Shown here: in pieces, positions 23,074 to 33,722 of the stretch
Layout: the number at the start of each line of letters is the position of its first letter
How positions within the stretch are numbered: the stretch's first letter is position 1
Source: Pseudomonas lalucatii
Lineage (GTDB): Bacteria; Pseudomonadota; Gammaproteobacteria; Pseudomonadales; Pseudomonadaceae
Assembly: GCF_018398425.1 (NCBI RefSeq)
Contig: NZ_JADPMV010000001.1
Coordinates: 2,232,001 to 2,296,000, forward strand
Direction: 5' to 3'
Length of the DNA stretch: 64,000 nt
Program-made: the position numbers and the translations under genes
The notes under the pieces: model-generated
The model's input: the letters and a program-made list of their open reading frames with translations, nothing else
Databases searched by the model: none
What the model was told of the DNA's origin: nothing

Positions 23074-24177
23074 TTAGTTTTTTAGCTGATCCACCAGCGC
23101 CGCATAATCGGCGGCGAGGGTGGCGTGCAATATCTCGCGAGGATAATCGCCGGTAACCACCGCCTCACCCAGGTGACGCAGCAGGACCAGACGCAAACGA
23201 CCGTCGAGAACCTTCTTGTCGACGGCCATGTGCTGCAGAAAATCGTCTGGTGTCATGTCGCTCGGCGGCACCACCGGCAGACCGGCCGCCTGGAACAAGC
23301 GAATCGCCCGGTCACGTTCGGCCTGCCCGATCCAGCCGAGGCGCCTGGACATCTCCAGGGCCATCACGGTACCCGCGGCCACCGCCTCGCCGTGCAGCCA
23401 GACGCCATAGCCCTGATGGGTTTCGATGGCATGACCGAAGGTATGGCCCAGATTGAGCGTGGCCCGCACCCCCGACTCACGCTCGTCCGCCCCCACCACC
23501 CGGGCCTTGGCCGCACAGGATCGCTCGATGGCCACGGTCAGTGCCGCCCGGTCCAGAGACCGCAACGCTGCCATGTTTTCCTCGAGCCAGGCGAGGAAGT
23601 CCGCGTCGCAAATCAGCCCGTACTTGATCACCTCCGCAAGGCCCGCGGACAACTCGCGCGCCGGCAGGGTGCTCAGACTTGCCGTATCGATCAACACCGC
23701 CTGGGGCTGATAGAAGGCACCGATCATGTTCTTGCCGAGAGGGTGGTTGATTCCGGTCTTCCCCCCGACCGAAGAGTCCACCTGCGACAGCAGGGTAGTC
23801 GGTACCTGAATGAAATTGACTCCGCGCTGGTAGCAGGCCGCGGCGAACCCCGCCATGTCGCCGATCACCCCGCCCCCCAAGGCAATGACGGTGGTACGCC
23901 GATCATGTCGCGCCGCCAGCATCGCATCGAAGATCTTCTGCAGGGTTTCCCAGGTCTTGAACGCCTCGCCATCGGGCAGAACCACGGAGGTCAGCACGTA
24001 ACCGTCCAGCACCGATTCGAGGGCACGCAGATACAGCGGCGCCACCGTTTCGTTGGTGACTATCGCGACCTGGCGCCCGGCGATATGTGAAGTCAAGAGA
24101 TCGGGCCGAGCCAGTATGTCGGCGCCGATATAAATGGGATAACTGCGCTCACCGAGATCGACCTGAAGTGTTTGCAT
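23074..24177 (-). CDS. aroB: 3-dehydroquinate synthase
   Basis: A 367-residue NAD- and metal-dependent enzyme that makes 3-dehydroquinate from DAHP in the shikimate pathway. Diagnostic blocks are [13 protein letters not shown] (NAD site) and [24 protein letters not shown], followed by the metal-binding histidines in [11 protein letters not shown]. Length is normal. It lies 51 bases downstream of aroK and 10 bases upstream of the SPOR-domain gene, the conserved aroK-aroB-SPOR order. Confidence 0.97.
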   Translation of the reverse strand: MQTLQVDLGERSYPIYIGADILARPDLLTSHIAGRQVAIVTNETVAPLYLRALESVLDGYVLTSVVLPDGEAFKTWETLQKIFDAMLAARHDRRTTVIALGGGVIGDMAGFAAACYQRGVNFIQVPTTLLSQVDSSVGGKTGINHPLGKNMIGAFYQPQAVLIDTASLSTLPARELSAGLAEVIKYGLICDADFLAWLEENMAALRSLDRAALTVAIERSCAAKARVVGADERESGVRATLNLGHTFGHAIETHQGYGVWLHGEAVAAGTVMALEMSRRLGWIGQAERDRAIRLFQAAGLPVVPPSDMTPDDFLQHMAVDKKVLDGRLRLVLLRHLGEAVVTGDYPREILHATLAADYAALVDQLKN

Positions 24178-24228
24178 GGAGCCCCCGGACTGAAAAGGGC
24201 CCTAGGATAGCGCAGTTCAGCCCGCGCT

Positions 24229-24747
24229 TTAACGGGGCGGCAACGCTTCCAGGCGCTCCAGTATCTCCTGCACGACCAGTCGTGGCGGACGCTCGTCCGT
24301 TTCCACCACAACATCCGCGATCTCCCGATACAGTGGGTCGCGTATCGCCAGCAGATCACCGAGCACCTTGGCCGGATCGGCCGTACGCAACAGCGGGCGA
24401 TTGCGGTCGCGGGAAGTCCGATCGAGTTGCTGATCAACCGACGCATGCAGGTAGACGACTCGCCCACCGCGCCGCAGCGCCGCACGATTTTCCGGGCGCA
24501 TCACGGCCCCGCCCCCGGTCGCCAACACCATGCCATCGCACTCACACAACTCGGCGATCACCGCCTGCTCGCGCTCGCGAAACCCCTGCTCCCCCTCGAC
24601 ATCGAATATCCACGGAATATCGGCCCCCGTCCGCTGCTCGATTTCCTTATCCGAGTCCTTGAACGGCAGCCGTAGCTCTTTGGCAAGCAAACGCCCGATG
24701 GTGCTCTTGCCTGCACCCATCGGGCCAACGAGGATCAAATTGCGCAC
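24229..24747 (-). CDS. aroK: Shikimate kinase I
   Basis: A 172-residue P-loop kinase phosphorylating shikimate with ATP. Walker A is [12 protein letters not shown] at residues 8-19; the shikimate-contacting aspartate lies in [11 protein letters not shown], and [11 protein letters not shown] closes the active site. Length and motifs match AroK. It starts 4 bases past the pilQ stop, so pilus secretin and aromatic synthesis genes share a transcript, as in other gamma-proteobacteria. Confidence 0.96.
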   Translation of the reverse strand: MRNLILVGPMGAGKSTIGRLLAKELRLPFKDSDKEIEQRTGADIPWIFDVEGEQGFREREQAVIAELCECDGMVLATGGGAVMRPENRAALRRGGRVVYLHASVDQQLDRTSRDRNRPLLRTADPAKVLGDLLAIRDPLYREIADVVVETDERPPRLVVQEILERLEALPPR

Positions 24748-24751
24748 TGCG

Positions 24752-26875
24752 TTAACGGCTCACTGCGATGGCCTGGTTGTTCATGATACGCGGCGTAAGG
24801 AAGACCAGCAGCTCGGATTTTTCGTCCTGCACCACGTCACGCCTGAACACGCGCCCGATGAATGGCAGATCGCCCAAAAAGGGCACCTTGTCGACCGACT
24901 TACTCTGGGTGTTGGAGAATACCCCACCGATCACGATGGTCTCCCCATCGGCCACCAGCACCTTGGCATTCACCTCGTTCGTATCAATCGAAGGCACCCC
25001 CTGAAATATTTGCCCCACCGAATCCTTGTTGACCTTGACCTCCATGATGATGCGGTTGTCGGGCGTGATCTGTGGCGTCACTTCCAGTGACAAGGCTGCC
25101 TCCTTGAAGGACGTTGTAGTCGCGCCACTGGAACTCGCCTCCTGATAAGGCACCTCGGTACCCTTGAGGATCTTGGCGGTCTCCTTGTCCGATGTCACCA
25201 CTTTTGGCTGAGAGACAACCTCACCATTGCCGGTGCTTTCCATTGCGGACAACTCAAGATCCAAGATCAAGTTGTCCGTAATAAGCCCGATACCGATTCC
25301 TGAGCTCGCGCCAGCTGCCCCCATATCGACAAAGGGTGTATTGAACGGAACTTCAATCGTGTCGCCGTCCTCCCCCTCCTCAAGACTCAAACGCTGGCCT
25401 CGCCCGAAAATATCCACATTACCCTTACGAAGATTCCCCCCCCAGCGAACCCCCAGGGACTTGGAAAAGTCCACATTCGCCTCAACAATCCTTGCTTCGA
25501 TCATCACCTGCCGTACCGGTATATCGAGCTGGGAGACGATTCGACGCAACTCATCCAGCCGCGCCTGAGTTTGATAGGCAATAATGCTATTCGTCCTATC
25601 GTCGACCGTAATAGAACCGCGCTCGTCAGCACCTCCCTCGGCACTGGTCACAGACTGGAACAATTTGGCCATGTCAGCTGCTTTCGCATAGTTGACCTGA
25701 ATGAGTTCACGCCGCAGTGGCGCCAACTCTGCAATTTGCTTCTGCGCCTCAAGCTCCTGACGTTCGCGTGCCGCGATTTCATCAGCCGGCGCCACCAGCA
25801 ACACATTGCCGACCTGGCGCTTGTCCAATCCCTTGGTTTTGAGAACTAGATCCAACGCCTGATCCCAGGGCACATTCTGCAAGCGCAAGGTGATATTGCC
25901 CTGCACCGTATCGCTAGCAACCAGGTTCAGGTCGGTAAAGTCGGCGATCAGCTGCAGAACCGAACGCACATCAATATCTTGGAAATTGAGGGATAGTTTT
26001 TCGCCCGTATACGCGAAGCGCTCATTCTTGCGTTTCTCCGCATCGCTTTCCGTCAACGGCTTGATACTGAGCGTGAGCTTATTGTCAGTCTGATAGGCCA
26101 AGTAGTCATACAGCCCCGACGGCTCGATAATCACACTCGCCTTATCCGCCGAGCCGCTCGCGCTTACAAACTGGACCGGAGTCGCGAAGTCCTTGACATC
26201 CAGGCGAACACGCAGCGACTCGGGGAGCTGGGTTTTTGCGAAATCAAGGCGGATTTTCCCAGCCTGTTCCTGTATGTCAGGGCTCACCGAAGGGTCCGAC
26301 AGGGTAATTACGACATTCCCCTCCCCCTGCTCACCGCGCTGAAAATCGATATTGCTGATGCTCTTTCCCTGGGCCGCATAGGTCTTTGTCCCAGACGAAC
26401 TGGCTGGGACCGCCGCCGCAACAGGCTGCACCGCTGCCGTAGTGCGCGCACCGCCCTCACCGACCAATACGTAGAGATTATTACCCTCGACACGAGTGCT
26501 ATATGGCGCCAGGTTAGTCAAATTTATGATAAGTCGGGTACGATCCCCCGCCTCGACTACGGTAACGCTACGCGCATTACCTACGCCCAGTTCACGATTC
26601 TTCGCCCCCAGCTTGCTGGAGACCCCTGGTAGATCCAGGGCAATACGGGCGGGCTGTTCGATCGTGTAACCCCGTGGCGCGGGAACCGGTTCGTCAAACG
26701 ACAGCTTCAATTCGACCCTATCGCCAGGCAAAGCAGCGACATCCAGCGCTTGCAGGTCCGCTGCCAACAGTGCCGGCGACAACAGCATCGCCGACAGAGA
26801 AATACCTATACGCGAAAGGGAGCTATTCATTAGCGGATTCCGTTGGGCAGACCAGTTATTTTTCTTCATGTTCAC
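24752..26875 (-). CDS. pilQ: Type IV pilus secretin
   Basis: A 707-residue outer-membrane secretin forming the channel for type IV pili. A signal peptide occupies about residues 1-39, ending [10 protein letters not shown]. Two AMIN-type peptidoglycan-binding domains follow (about 40-150 and 165-275), then the STN/N0 domain starting near [17 protein letters not shown], the N1 domain, and the C-terminal secretin core with the family block [15 protein letters not shown]. Two further start codons exist within 15 codons (26869 and 26830). Base composition is clearly less GC-rich than neighbouring genes. It is the last pil gene of the pilMNOPQ operon. Confidence 0.96.
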   Translation of the reverse strand: MNMKKNNWSAQRNPLMNSSLSRIGISLSAMLLSPALLAADLQALDVAALPGDRVELKLSFDEPVPAPRGYTIEQPARIALDLPGVSSKLGAKNRELGVGNARSVTVVEAGDRTRLIINLTNLAPYSTRVEGNNLYVLVGEGGARTTAAVQPVAAAVPASSSGTKTYAAQGKSISNIDFQRGEQGEGNVVITLSDPSVSPDIQEQAGKIRLDFAKTQLPESLRVRLDVKDFATPVQFVSASGSADKASVIIEPSGLYDYLAYQTDNKLTLSIKPLTESDAEKRKNERFAYTGEKLSLNFQDIDVRSVLQLIADFTDLNLVASDTVQGNITLRLQNVPWDQALDLVLKTKGLDKRQVGNVLLVAPADEIAARERQELEAQKQIAELAPLRRELIQVNYAKAADMAKLFQSVTSAEGGADERGSITVDDRTNSIIAYQTQARLDELRRIVSQLDIPVRQVMIEARIVEANVDFSKSLGVRWGGNLRKGNVDIFGRGQRLSLEEGEDGDTIEVPFNTPFVDMGAAGASSGIGIGLITDNLILDLELSAMESTGNGEVVSQPKVVTSDKETAKILKGTEVPYQEASSSGATTTSFKEAALSLEVTPQITPDNRIIMEVKVNKDSVGQIFQGVPSIDTNEVNAKVLVADGETIVIGGVFSNTQSKSVDKVPFLGDLPFIGRVFRRDVVQDEKSELLVFLTPRIMNNQAIAVSR

Positions 26876-26884
26876 TTCACTCCC

Positions 26885-27409
26885 TTAAGAGCGCTCCTTA
26901 AGGGATAGGCTACGCGGCCGCTCGAGCCATCCACCTTCGCCATCCGGAACGATTTCAACTACGTCGACTTTGGACTCATCAATCGCCAGTACGCGACCGT
27001 GATTGCGCCCAAGGTAGTCCCCCACCTTTATTCGGTGCACGCCCCCGGCACCACTCACCAAGGCGTAAGTAGCGTCTTCATTCCCGAGCGTACCGACCAT
27101 CTCGAAGACCTCGATATTGAAGCCTTCCAGAAACTGCTTTACCCGGGCCTCGTCTGGCTTGACTTCCAGAGAGCCTTTCTGGCGTTGCACCATGTCAATT
27201 TTGATCGGTGGTTGAAATGGGCTTCGCAGCGCAGCGGCGCTGTAGGTGAAACTTTCATAGGGCTGAAATTTCGGCAGCGGTTCAATCGCGCCTTTCGGCC
27301 GTGAGCGGACCTCATCCATATATGCCTGCAGGTCCGAAAAATCCCCACCACCCCCGCAGCCACTTAGCCCGGCCATAGCGATACACAACACGAAATGGGA
27401 GCACTTCAT
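26885..27409 (-). CDS. pilP: Type IV pilus lipoprotein PilP
   Basis: A 174-residue lipoprotein with lipobox LSGC (Cys18) after a short hydrophobic signal. A flexible N-terminal part contains the conserved PLPKFQPYESFTYSA segment that binds PilN/PilO. The C-terminal beta-sandwich (from about residue 80) includes VGTLGNEDATYALV and VKVGDYLGRNHGRV, which contact the secretin. ATG overlaps the pilO stop by 4 bases. It links the inner-membrane alignment complex to PilQ. Confidence 0.95.
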   Translation of the reverse strand: MKCSHFVLCIAMAGLSGCGGGGDFSDLQAYMDEVRSRPKGAIEPLPKFQPYESFTYSAAALRSPFQPPIKIDMVQRQKGSLEVKPDEARVKQFLEGFNIEVFEMVGTLGNEDATYALVSGAGGVHRIKVGDYLGRNHGRVLAIDESKVDVVEIVPDGEGGWLERPRSLSLKERS

Positions 27410-28029
27410 TGTTGCACCCCCTTATCGTTATAACGATAAGTCTTGGCCAGAATATTCATGCGTAACTTGGACGCGCTATCCGTACGGGCAGGCACAAGCT
27501 CGAAATTATGCAGAGTCACGATGCGAGGCAAGCTGGCAACACCGCTAACAAAAGTCGCCAAGTCGTGATAGGCACCAACCACCTTAATCTGAATAGGCAG
27601 CTCGATATAAAACTGCTGAGTAACTTCAGGTAGCAGTTTTATTTCCTCAAATTCCAGACCACTACCCAGACCAGTGCGCGTTATATCCTCCAACAAACCC
27701 GGCACTTCGGTATCGCTTGGCAACTGCTTCAACAAAGCGCCAAACGAAATCTCCATTTCTTCCATCTGCGCCTTATAGGCCTCCAGATTGGCAGCCTGAA
27801 ATGCCTTTGTCGCGAACTGCTGCTTCAGCGCCCCCTCTTCACTTTGACGCGATTCCAACTGCACCTGCAAGTCCTTCAAGTGGAAGTTGTAACCCAGCGC
27901 CAGAACCAACACCAGCAGTAGGACCCCAGCAATAAACTTGACCGCAGCAGGCCAGGAGCCGACATTGTTGAAGTCCAAGTCACTGATATCAATTTTCCGC
28001 AGGCTGTCTAACGAGTCACTCAGGCTCAT
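27406..28029 (-). CDS. pilO: Type IV pilus inner-membrane protein PilO
   Basis: A 207-residue bitopic membrane protein: a short cytoplasmic N-terminus, one membrane helix at about residues 30-47 (FIAGVLLLVLVLALGYNF), a coiled-coil stretch to about 90, and a ferredoxin-like periplasmic domain. The block SDTEVPGLLEDITRTGLGSGLEF is typical of PilO. It pairs with PilN in the alignment complex. Overlaps of 4 bases with both neighbours indicate translational coupling. Confidence 0.95.
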   Translation of the reverse strand: MSLSDSLDSLRKIDISDLDFNNVGSWPAAVKFIAGVLLLVLVLALGYNFHLKDLQVQLESRQSEEGALKQQFATKAFQAANLEAYKAQMEEMEISFGALLKQLPSDTEVPGLLEDITRTGLGSGLEFEEIKLLPEVTQQFYIELPIQIKVVGAYHDLATFVSGVASLPRIVTLHNFELVPARTDSASKLRMNILAKTYRYNDKGVQQ

Positions 28030-28597
28030 TGCTGTGCCTCCTCAGCTTCTAGACCAGGCTGCGTCTGCTGCACGGTCAACTGGAATACATTGGCTTGATC
28101 GACCGTCCCCGCCGTGACCGCCTTGACCTCCGTCAAATTGGGGGACTCCAGCCACTCGGACGAATCCAGGTTGCGCATCAGATTGGAGACGCGATTGTTC
28201 GACTCGGCCGCACCGACGATGGCAATGTTCTTCCCGGTCATTTTGAGCCCGGTGAAGTGGACGCCATCCGGCAAGGTTCTGACCAGCTGATCGAACACTC
28301 GCCCAATGATCGGACGGTTACCCTGCAAATCCTGAATAATTTTCATCCGTTCAAGCAGTTGCTGCCGGCGGGTTTTCAGCTCGCTAATTTCCTTGATGCG
28401 CGCATCCAGCACCGCAATTTCCTTGCGCACGAACTCATTACGTGCATTTTGCTGCTCGATTGCACCGTTCAGATATTGGTCGCCAAGGAACACGGCACCG
28501 GCCGCGACCACCAAGACCCCACCGAGCGCGACCAAGAACCGCTGCTTGCGCTCCTCGCGCAACTGTTCGCGCCATGGAAGCAGGTTAATCCGCGCCA

Positions 28598-28598
<1 letters not shown>
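28026..28598 (-). CDS. pilN: Type IV pilus inner-membrane protein PilN
   Basis: A 190-residue bitopic protein. The N-terminal motif ARINLLPWRE is the conserved segment that docks into PilM. One membrane helix follows at about residues 22-40, then a coiled coil with many charged residues (EIAVLDARIKEISELKTRRQ) and a periplasmic domain that dimerises with PilO. The start shares one base with the pilM stop. Length is normal for the family. Confidence 0.95.
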
Positions 28599-29689
<1,091 letters not shown>

Positions 29690-29714
29690 TTACGGACTAT
29701 TTATGTTTTTTCAC

Positions 29715-29743
29715 ATTAAATAACAGTCTTGACAGAAGCGCAA
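29715..29743 (-). promoter_or_regulatory. pilM: Putative sigma-70 promoter for pilMNOPQ
   Basis: On the - strand, TTGCGC (29738-29743) and TTTAAT (29715-29720) lie 17 bases apart, about 50 bases before the pilM GTG. The match to consensus is moderate. The surrounding 184-base divergent region is AT-rich compared with flanking genes. Confidence 0.4.
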
Positions 29744-29768
29744 ATGGCTCCCCAGGAAAAAAAACGCT

Positions 29769-29774
29769 TATAAT
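29769..29774 (+). promoter_or_regulatory. ponA: Putative -10 element for ponA
   Basis: A perfect TATAAT, 73 bases before the ponA ATG. No good -35 hexamer lies at 16-18 bases upstream, so the promoter assignment is tentative. Confidence 0.35.
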
Positions 29775-29846
29775 GTGAACAGTTTTCCCCTTTTGCCTTC
29801 GCTTTCCGTTTAACTCGTTCTTTTATCTGGAAATCCAAAAATCTTG

Positions 29847-32267
29847 ATGCGTCTGCTGAAGTTTTTCTGCTGGTCCTGTGTCGCCGTTTTTTGCGGGCTG
29901 TTACTCAGTTTGAGCGGCGCGTTCCTCTATCTTAGCCCCAACCTCCCCTCCGTCGACTCACTGCGCAGCATCCAGCTGCAGATCCCCCTGCGGGTCTACA
30001 GCAGCGATGCCAAGCTGATCGCCGAGTTCGGCGAGATGCGCCGCTCGCCCATCGCCTTCGCCGATATCCCCGCGGACTTCACCAACGCCCTGCTGGCCGC
30101 CGAGGACGATAATTTCGCCAATCATTATGGCGTCGACGTTACCGGCCTGCTGCGGGCTGCCACGCAAATATTGAAAAGCGGCCAGATCCAGTCCGGCGGC
30201 AGCACCATCACCATGCAGGTGGCGAAGAACTTCTTCCTCAGCAGTGAGAGAAGCTTCTCGCGCAAGATCAACGAGATCCTCCTCGCCTTGCAGATCGAGC
30301 GGGAGCTGAGCAAGGACGAGATCCTCGAGCTCTACGTCAACAAGATCTATCTCGGCAACCGTGCTTACGGCATCGAGGCTGCCGCCCAGGTCTACTACGG
30401 CAAGTCGATCCGCGACCTGAGCCTGTCGCAGATGGCCATGATCGCCGGCCTGCCCAAGGCCCCTTCGCGCTTCAACCCCCTGGTGAACCCGAGCCGCGCC
30501 CAGGAGCGCCGCGACTGGATTCTCGGGCGCATGCACCTGCTCGGCCGAATCGACCAGCAGAGCTACGCGGCGGCGCTGGCCGAACCGATCAACGCCAGCT
30601 ATCACGTCCCAACGCCGGAAATCGTCGCCCCCTACGTGGCCGAGATGGCCCGCGCGGAGATGGTCGGCCGTTTCGGCAGCGACGCCTATACCGAGGGTTT
30701 CAATGTCACCACCACGGTCCCCAGCGAGCTGCAGGACGCCGCCAACCGCGCGGTGCGCGAGGGCCTGATCGCCTATGACCAGCGCCACGGCTACCGCGGT
30801 CCGGAAAATCGCCTGCCCGGCATGAGCATGGACACCTGGCTGCGCGAACTGGCCAAGCAGACCTCGCTGGGCGGGCTGGAGCCGGCCATCGTCACCCAGG
30901 TGGAAAGCAGCGGCATCCTCGTGCTCACCCGCAGCCGCACGGAAGAGGCGGTGGCCTGGGACAGCATGAAGTGGGCGCGCCCCTTCCTCAGTACCAACAG
31001 CCTCGGGCCGCGGCCCAAGCAGCCGGCCGACGTGGTCCAGGTCGGCGACCTGATCCGCGTGCAGCGCCAGGCCGACGGCAGCCTGAATTTCGTCCAGTTG
31101 CCTGCCGCGCAGGGCGCCCTGGTCTCCCTCGACCCACGCAACGGCGCGATCCGCGCCCTGGTCGGCGGCTTCTCCTTCGAGCAGAGCAACTACAATCGCG
31201 CCGCCCAGGCCAAGCGCCAGCCGGGCTCGAGCTTCAAGCCGTTCATCTACAGCGCCGCGCTGGACAGTGGCTACACCGCCGCCAGCCTGGTCAACGACGC
31301 GCCCATAGTGTTCGTCGACGACTACCTCGACCAGGTCTGGCGACCGAAGAACGACAACAACACCTTCCTCGGCCCGATCCGCCTGCGCGAGGCCCTGTAC
31401 AAGTCACGCAACCTGGTGTCGATCCGCCTGCTGCAAGCCATCGGCATCGAACACGCCCTGGACTACGTCAGCCGCTTCGGCTTCGACCGGCAGGACCTGC
31501 CGCGCAACCTCTCCCTGGCGCTGGGCACGGCGAACCTGACCCCGCTCGAGGTGGCCAGCGGCTGGACCGCCTTCGCCAACGGCGGCTATCGGATCCAGCC
31601 CTACCTGATCGAGCGCATCGAAGACCGCCAGGGCCAACTGCTCTTCGCCGCCAACCCGGCCAGCGTGCCGGGCGGCGAGCCTGAGGAGTCGAAACCCGCC
31701 GCGGAAGGCCTGCTCGCCGCCGCCCAGACGTCCGGCGCCCCCCAGCCGGAACCCATCGTCGCCGAACGCATCATCGACGAGCGCACCGCCTACATCATGA
31801 CCAGCATGCTGCAGGACGTGATCAAGCGCGGGACGGGACGCCGCGCCATGGCCCTCGGGCGCGACGACCTAGCCGGCAAGACCGGCACCACCAACGAGTC
31901 CAAGGACAGCTGGTTCTCCGGCTACAACGCCGACTACGTGACCACCGTCTGGACCGGTTTCGACCAGCCGGAGAGCCTCGGCCGCCATGAGTATGGCGGC
32001 ACGGTCGCCCTGCCCATCTGGATGAACTACATGGGCGCCGCGCTCAAGGACAAACCCAGCCACCCGCCCGCCGAGCCGAGCGGCCTGCTGACCCTGCGCA
32101 TCGATCCGCACAGCGGGCGCACGGCGCTGCCGAGCACGCCGGACGCCTACTTCGAGGTATTCAAGAGCGAGGATTCGCCACCACCGATGAGCGAGCTCGA
32201 TCCGAGCCTGGGCATTCCCGGCAGCCCGCTGCCCGCCGACGAGGCGGCCCCGCTCGACCTGTTCTAG
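29847..32267 (+). CDS. ponA: Penicillin-binding protein 1A, bifunctional
   Basis: An 806-residue class A PBP that polymerises and crosslinks peptidoglycan. An N-terminal membrane helix (about residues 5-28) is followed by the GT51 glycosyltransferase with EDDNFANHYGVD and GGSTITMQVAKN. An OB-like insert comes next, then the transpeptidase with catalytic Ser461 in SSFK, the SRN motif in YKSRNLVS, and KTG at 678-680. The C-terminal 60 residues are proline/serine-rich. ATG 29847 is preferred over the adjacent TTG 29844. It is transcribed away from pilM and meets maeB at a shared terminator. Confidence 0.95.
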   Translation: MRLLKFFCWSCVAVFCGLLLSLSGAFLYLSPNLPSVDSLRSIQLQIPLRVYSSDAKLIAEFGEMRRSPIAFADIPADFTNALLAAEDDNFANHYGVDVTGLLRAATQILKSGQIQSGGSTITMQVAKNFFLSSERSFSRKINEILLALQIERELSKDEILELYVNKIYLGNRAYGIEAAAQVYYGKSIRDLSLSQMAMIAGLPKAPSRFNPLVNPSRAQERRDWILGRMHLLGRIDQQSYAAALAEPINASYHVPTPEIVAPYVAEMARAEMVGRFGSDAYTEGFNVTTTVPSELQDAANRAVREGLIAYDQRHGYRGPENRLPGMSMDTWLRELAKQTSLGGLEPAIVTQVESSGILVLTRSRTEEAVAWDSMKWARPFLSTNSLGPRPKQPADVVQVGDLIRVQRQADGSLNFVQLPAAQGALVSLDPRNGAIRALVGGFSFEQSNYNRAAQAKRQPGSSFKPFIYSAALDSGYTAASLVNDAPIVFVDDYLDQVWRPKNDNNTFLGPIRLREALYKSRNLVSIRLLQAIGIEHALDYVSRFGFDRQDLPRNLSLALGTANLTPLEVASGWTAFANGGYRIQPYLIERIEDRQGQLLFAANPASVPGGEPEESKPAAEGLLAAAQTSGAPQPEPIVAERIIDERTAYIMTSMLQDVIKRGTGRRAMALGRDDLAGKTGTTNESKDSWFSGYNADYVTTVWTGFDQPESLGRHEYGGTVALPIWMNYMGAALKDKPSHPPAEPSGLLTLRIDPHSGRTALPSTPDAYFEVFKSEDSPPPMSELDPSLGIPGSPLPADEAAPLDLF

Positions 32268-32311
32268 CCAGGCCCAGGTCCACCCGCCACCCGCGGCGCC
32301 ATTGGCGCCCA

Positions 32312-32341
32312 TAAAAAAACCCGCCGAGGCGGGTTTCTTTA
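32312..32341. terminator. Bidirectional intrinsic terminator between ponA and maeB
   Basis: An A-run, stem CCCGC/GCGGG with a CGAG tetraloop, and T-rich downstream sequence, placed between convergent ponA and maeB; usable from both strands. Confidence 0.85.
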
Positions 32342-32351
32342 TGAGCCGGCC

Positions 32352-33620
32352 TTAGCCGTTGAACACTTCATCCACCGACTTCAGCGGATAGTGCTTCGGA
32401 TAGGGCAGGGTCGCCACACCACTCTCGATGGCGGCCTTGGCCACGGCGTCGCACACCAGGGTGATCAGGCGCGGGTCCATCGGCTTCGGAATGATGTACT
32501 CGCGGCCGAACTCCAGACTGATACCGCCGTAGGCGTCGCAGACTTCCTGCGGCACCGGCAGCTTGGCCAGGTCACGCAGGGCCAGGGCGGCGGCGATCTT
32601 CATTTCCTCGTTGATGCGGGTGGCGCGAACGTCGAGGGCACCGCGGAAGATGAAGGGAAAGCCCAGGACGTTGTTGACCTGGTTCGGGTAATCCGAGCGG
32701 CCGGTGGCCATGATCACGTCGTTGCGCACCTCATGGGCCAGCTCCGGCTTGATTTCCGGGTCGGGGTTGGAGCAGGCGAACACGATGGGGTTGGCCGCCA
32801 TGCGCTTGAGGTCTTCCTGGCTCAGCAGGTTGGCCCCGGACAGGCCGACGAACACGTCCGCGCCGTCGAGGGCATCGGCCAGGGTGCGCTTGTCCGTCTC
32901 GGTGGCGAACACGGCCTTGTACTGGTTCAGGTCGTCGCGACCGGCGTGGATCACGCCCTTGCGATCGATCATGTAGATGTTCTCGACCTTGGCGCCCATG
33001 CTCACCAGCAGCTTCATGCAGGACACCGCGGCGGCACCGGCGCCGAGGCAGACGATCTTCGCCGCCTCCAGGCTCTTGCCGGCGATTTCCAGGGCATTGA
33101 GCATGCCGGCCGCGGTGACGATCGCGGTGCCGTGCTGGTCATCGTGGAACACCGGGATGTCGCACTGCTCGATCAGCGCGCGCTCGATCTCGAAGCACTC
33201 GGGCGCCTTGATGTCTTCCAGATTGATGCCGCCGAAGGTGATGGAAATGCGCTTGACCGTGTCGATGAACGCCTGCGGGCTTTCCGAATCGACCTCGATG
33301 TCGAACACGTCGATCCCGGCGAAACGCTTGAATAGCACACCCTTGCCTTCCATGACCGGCTTGGAGGCCAGCGGGCCGAGGTCGCCCAGGCCGAGGATCG
33401 CGGTACCGTCGGAAATGACAGCCACCAGGTTACCCTTGCCGGTGTAGCGGTAGGCCAGCTCGGGATCGCGGGCGATCTCGCGCACCGGTTCGGCGACGCC
33501 CGGGCTGTAGGCCAGCGACAGGTCGCGGGCGGTGGCAGTGGGCTTGGTCAGCTCGACGCTCAGCTTCCCGGGACGGGGTTGTGCGTGATACTCGAGAGCG
33601 GCGGTTTTCAGATCAGACAT
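32352..33620 (-). CDS. maeB: Malic enzyme, short form
   Basis: A 422-residue enzyme that oxidatively decarboxylates malate to pyruvate with NAD(P). The block YSPGVAEP and the Rossmann motif [14 protein letters not shown] near residue 190 are typical, as is the metal/substrate block [10 protein letters not shown]. It has the catalytic unit only and lacks the C-terminal phosphotransacetylase-like domain of the long MaeB proteins (about 750 residues); a short form is normal at this locus in pseudomonads. The start at 33620 ([12 protein letters not shown]) is preferred over one 54 bases upstream. A GTATAC palindrome lies in its upstream region. Confidence 0.92.
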   Translation of the reverse strand: MSDLKTAALEYHAQPRPGKLSVELTKPTATARDLSLAYSPGVAEPVREIARDPELAYRYTGKGNLVAVISDGTAILGLGDLGPLASKPVMEGKGVLFKRFAGIDVFDIEVDSESPQAFIDTVKRISITFGGINLEDIKAPECFEIERALIEQCDIPVFHDDQHGTAIVTAAGMLNALEIAGKSLEAAKIVCLGAGAAAVSCMKLLVSMGAKVENIYMIDRKGVIHAGRDDLNQYKAVFATETDKRTLADALDGADVFVGLSGANLLSQEDLKRMAANPIVFACSNPDPEIKPELAHEVRNDVIMATGRSDYPNQVNNVLGFPFIFRGALDVRATRINEEMKIAAALALRDLAKLPVPQEVCDAYGGISLEFGREYIIPKPMDPRLITLVCDAVAKAAIESGVATLPYPKHYPLKSVDEVFNG

Positions 33621-33674
33621 AGTGGCATTTCCGCTTTTTGGCTGTTGAACAGGCAGGCGTGCGAGGATACGCAA

Positions 33675-33684
33675 CTTGTATACA
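33675..33684. promoter_or_regulatory. Perfect palindrome upstream of maeB (candidate operator)
   Basis: TTGTATACAA, a perfect 10-bp palindrome, 55 bases before the maeB start. Operators of this shape are used by several GntR-family (FCD-type) repressors of organic-acid genes. The binding protein is unknown here. Confidence 0.45.
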
Positions 33685-33722
33685 ACGGCACAAGACCGGC
33701 AGGTCAGCCCGACGACGGGTGC

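Noticed and set aside
29729..29774. TTGACA (29729-29734) plus TATAAT (29769-29774) as one ponA promoter
   Set aside because: The hexamers are 34 bases apart, twice the allowed spacing; they cannot form one sigma-70 promoter.
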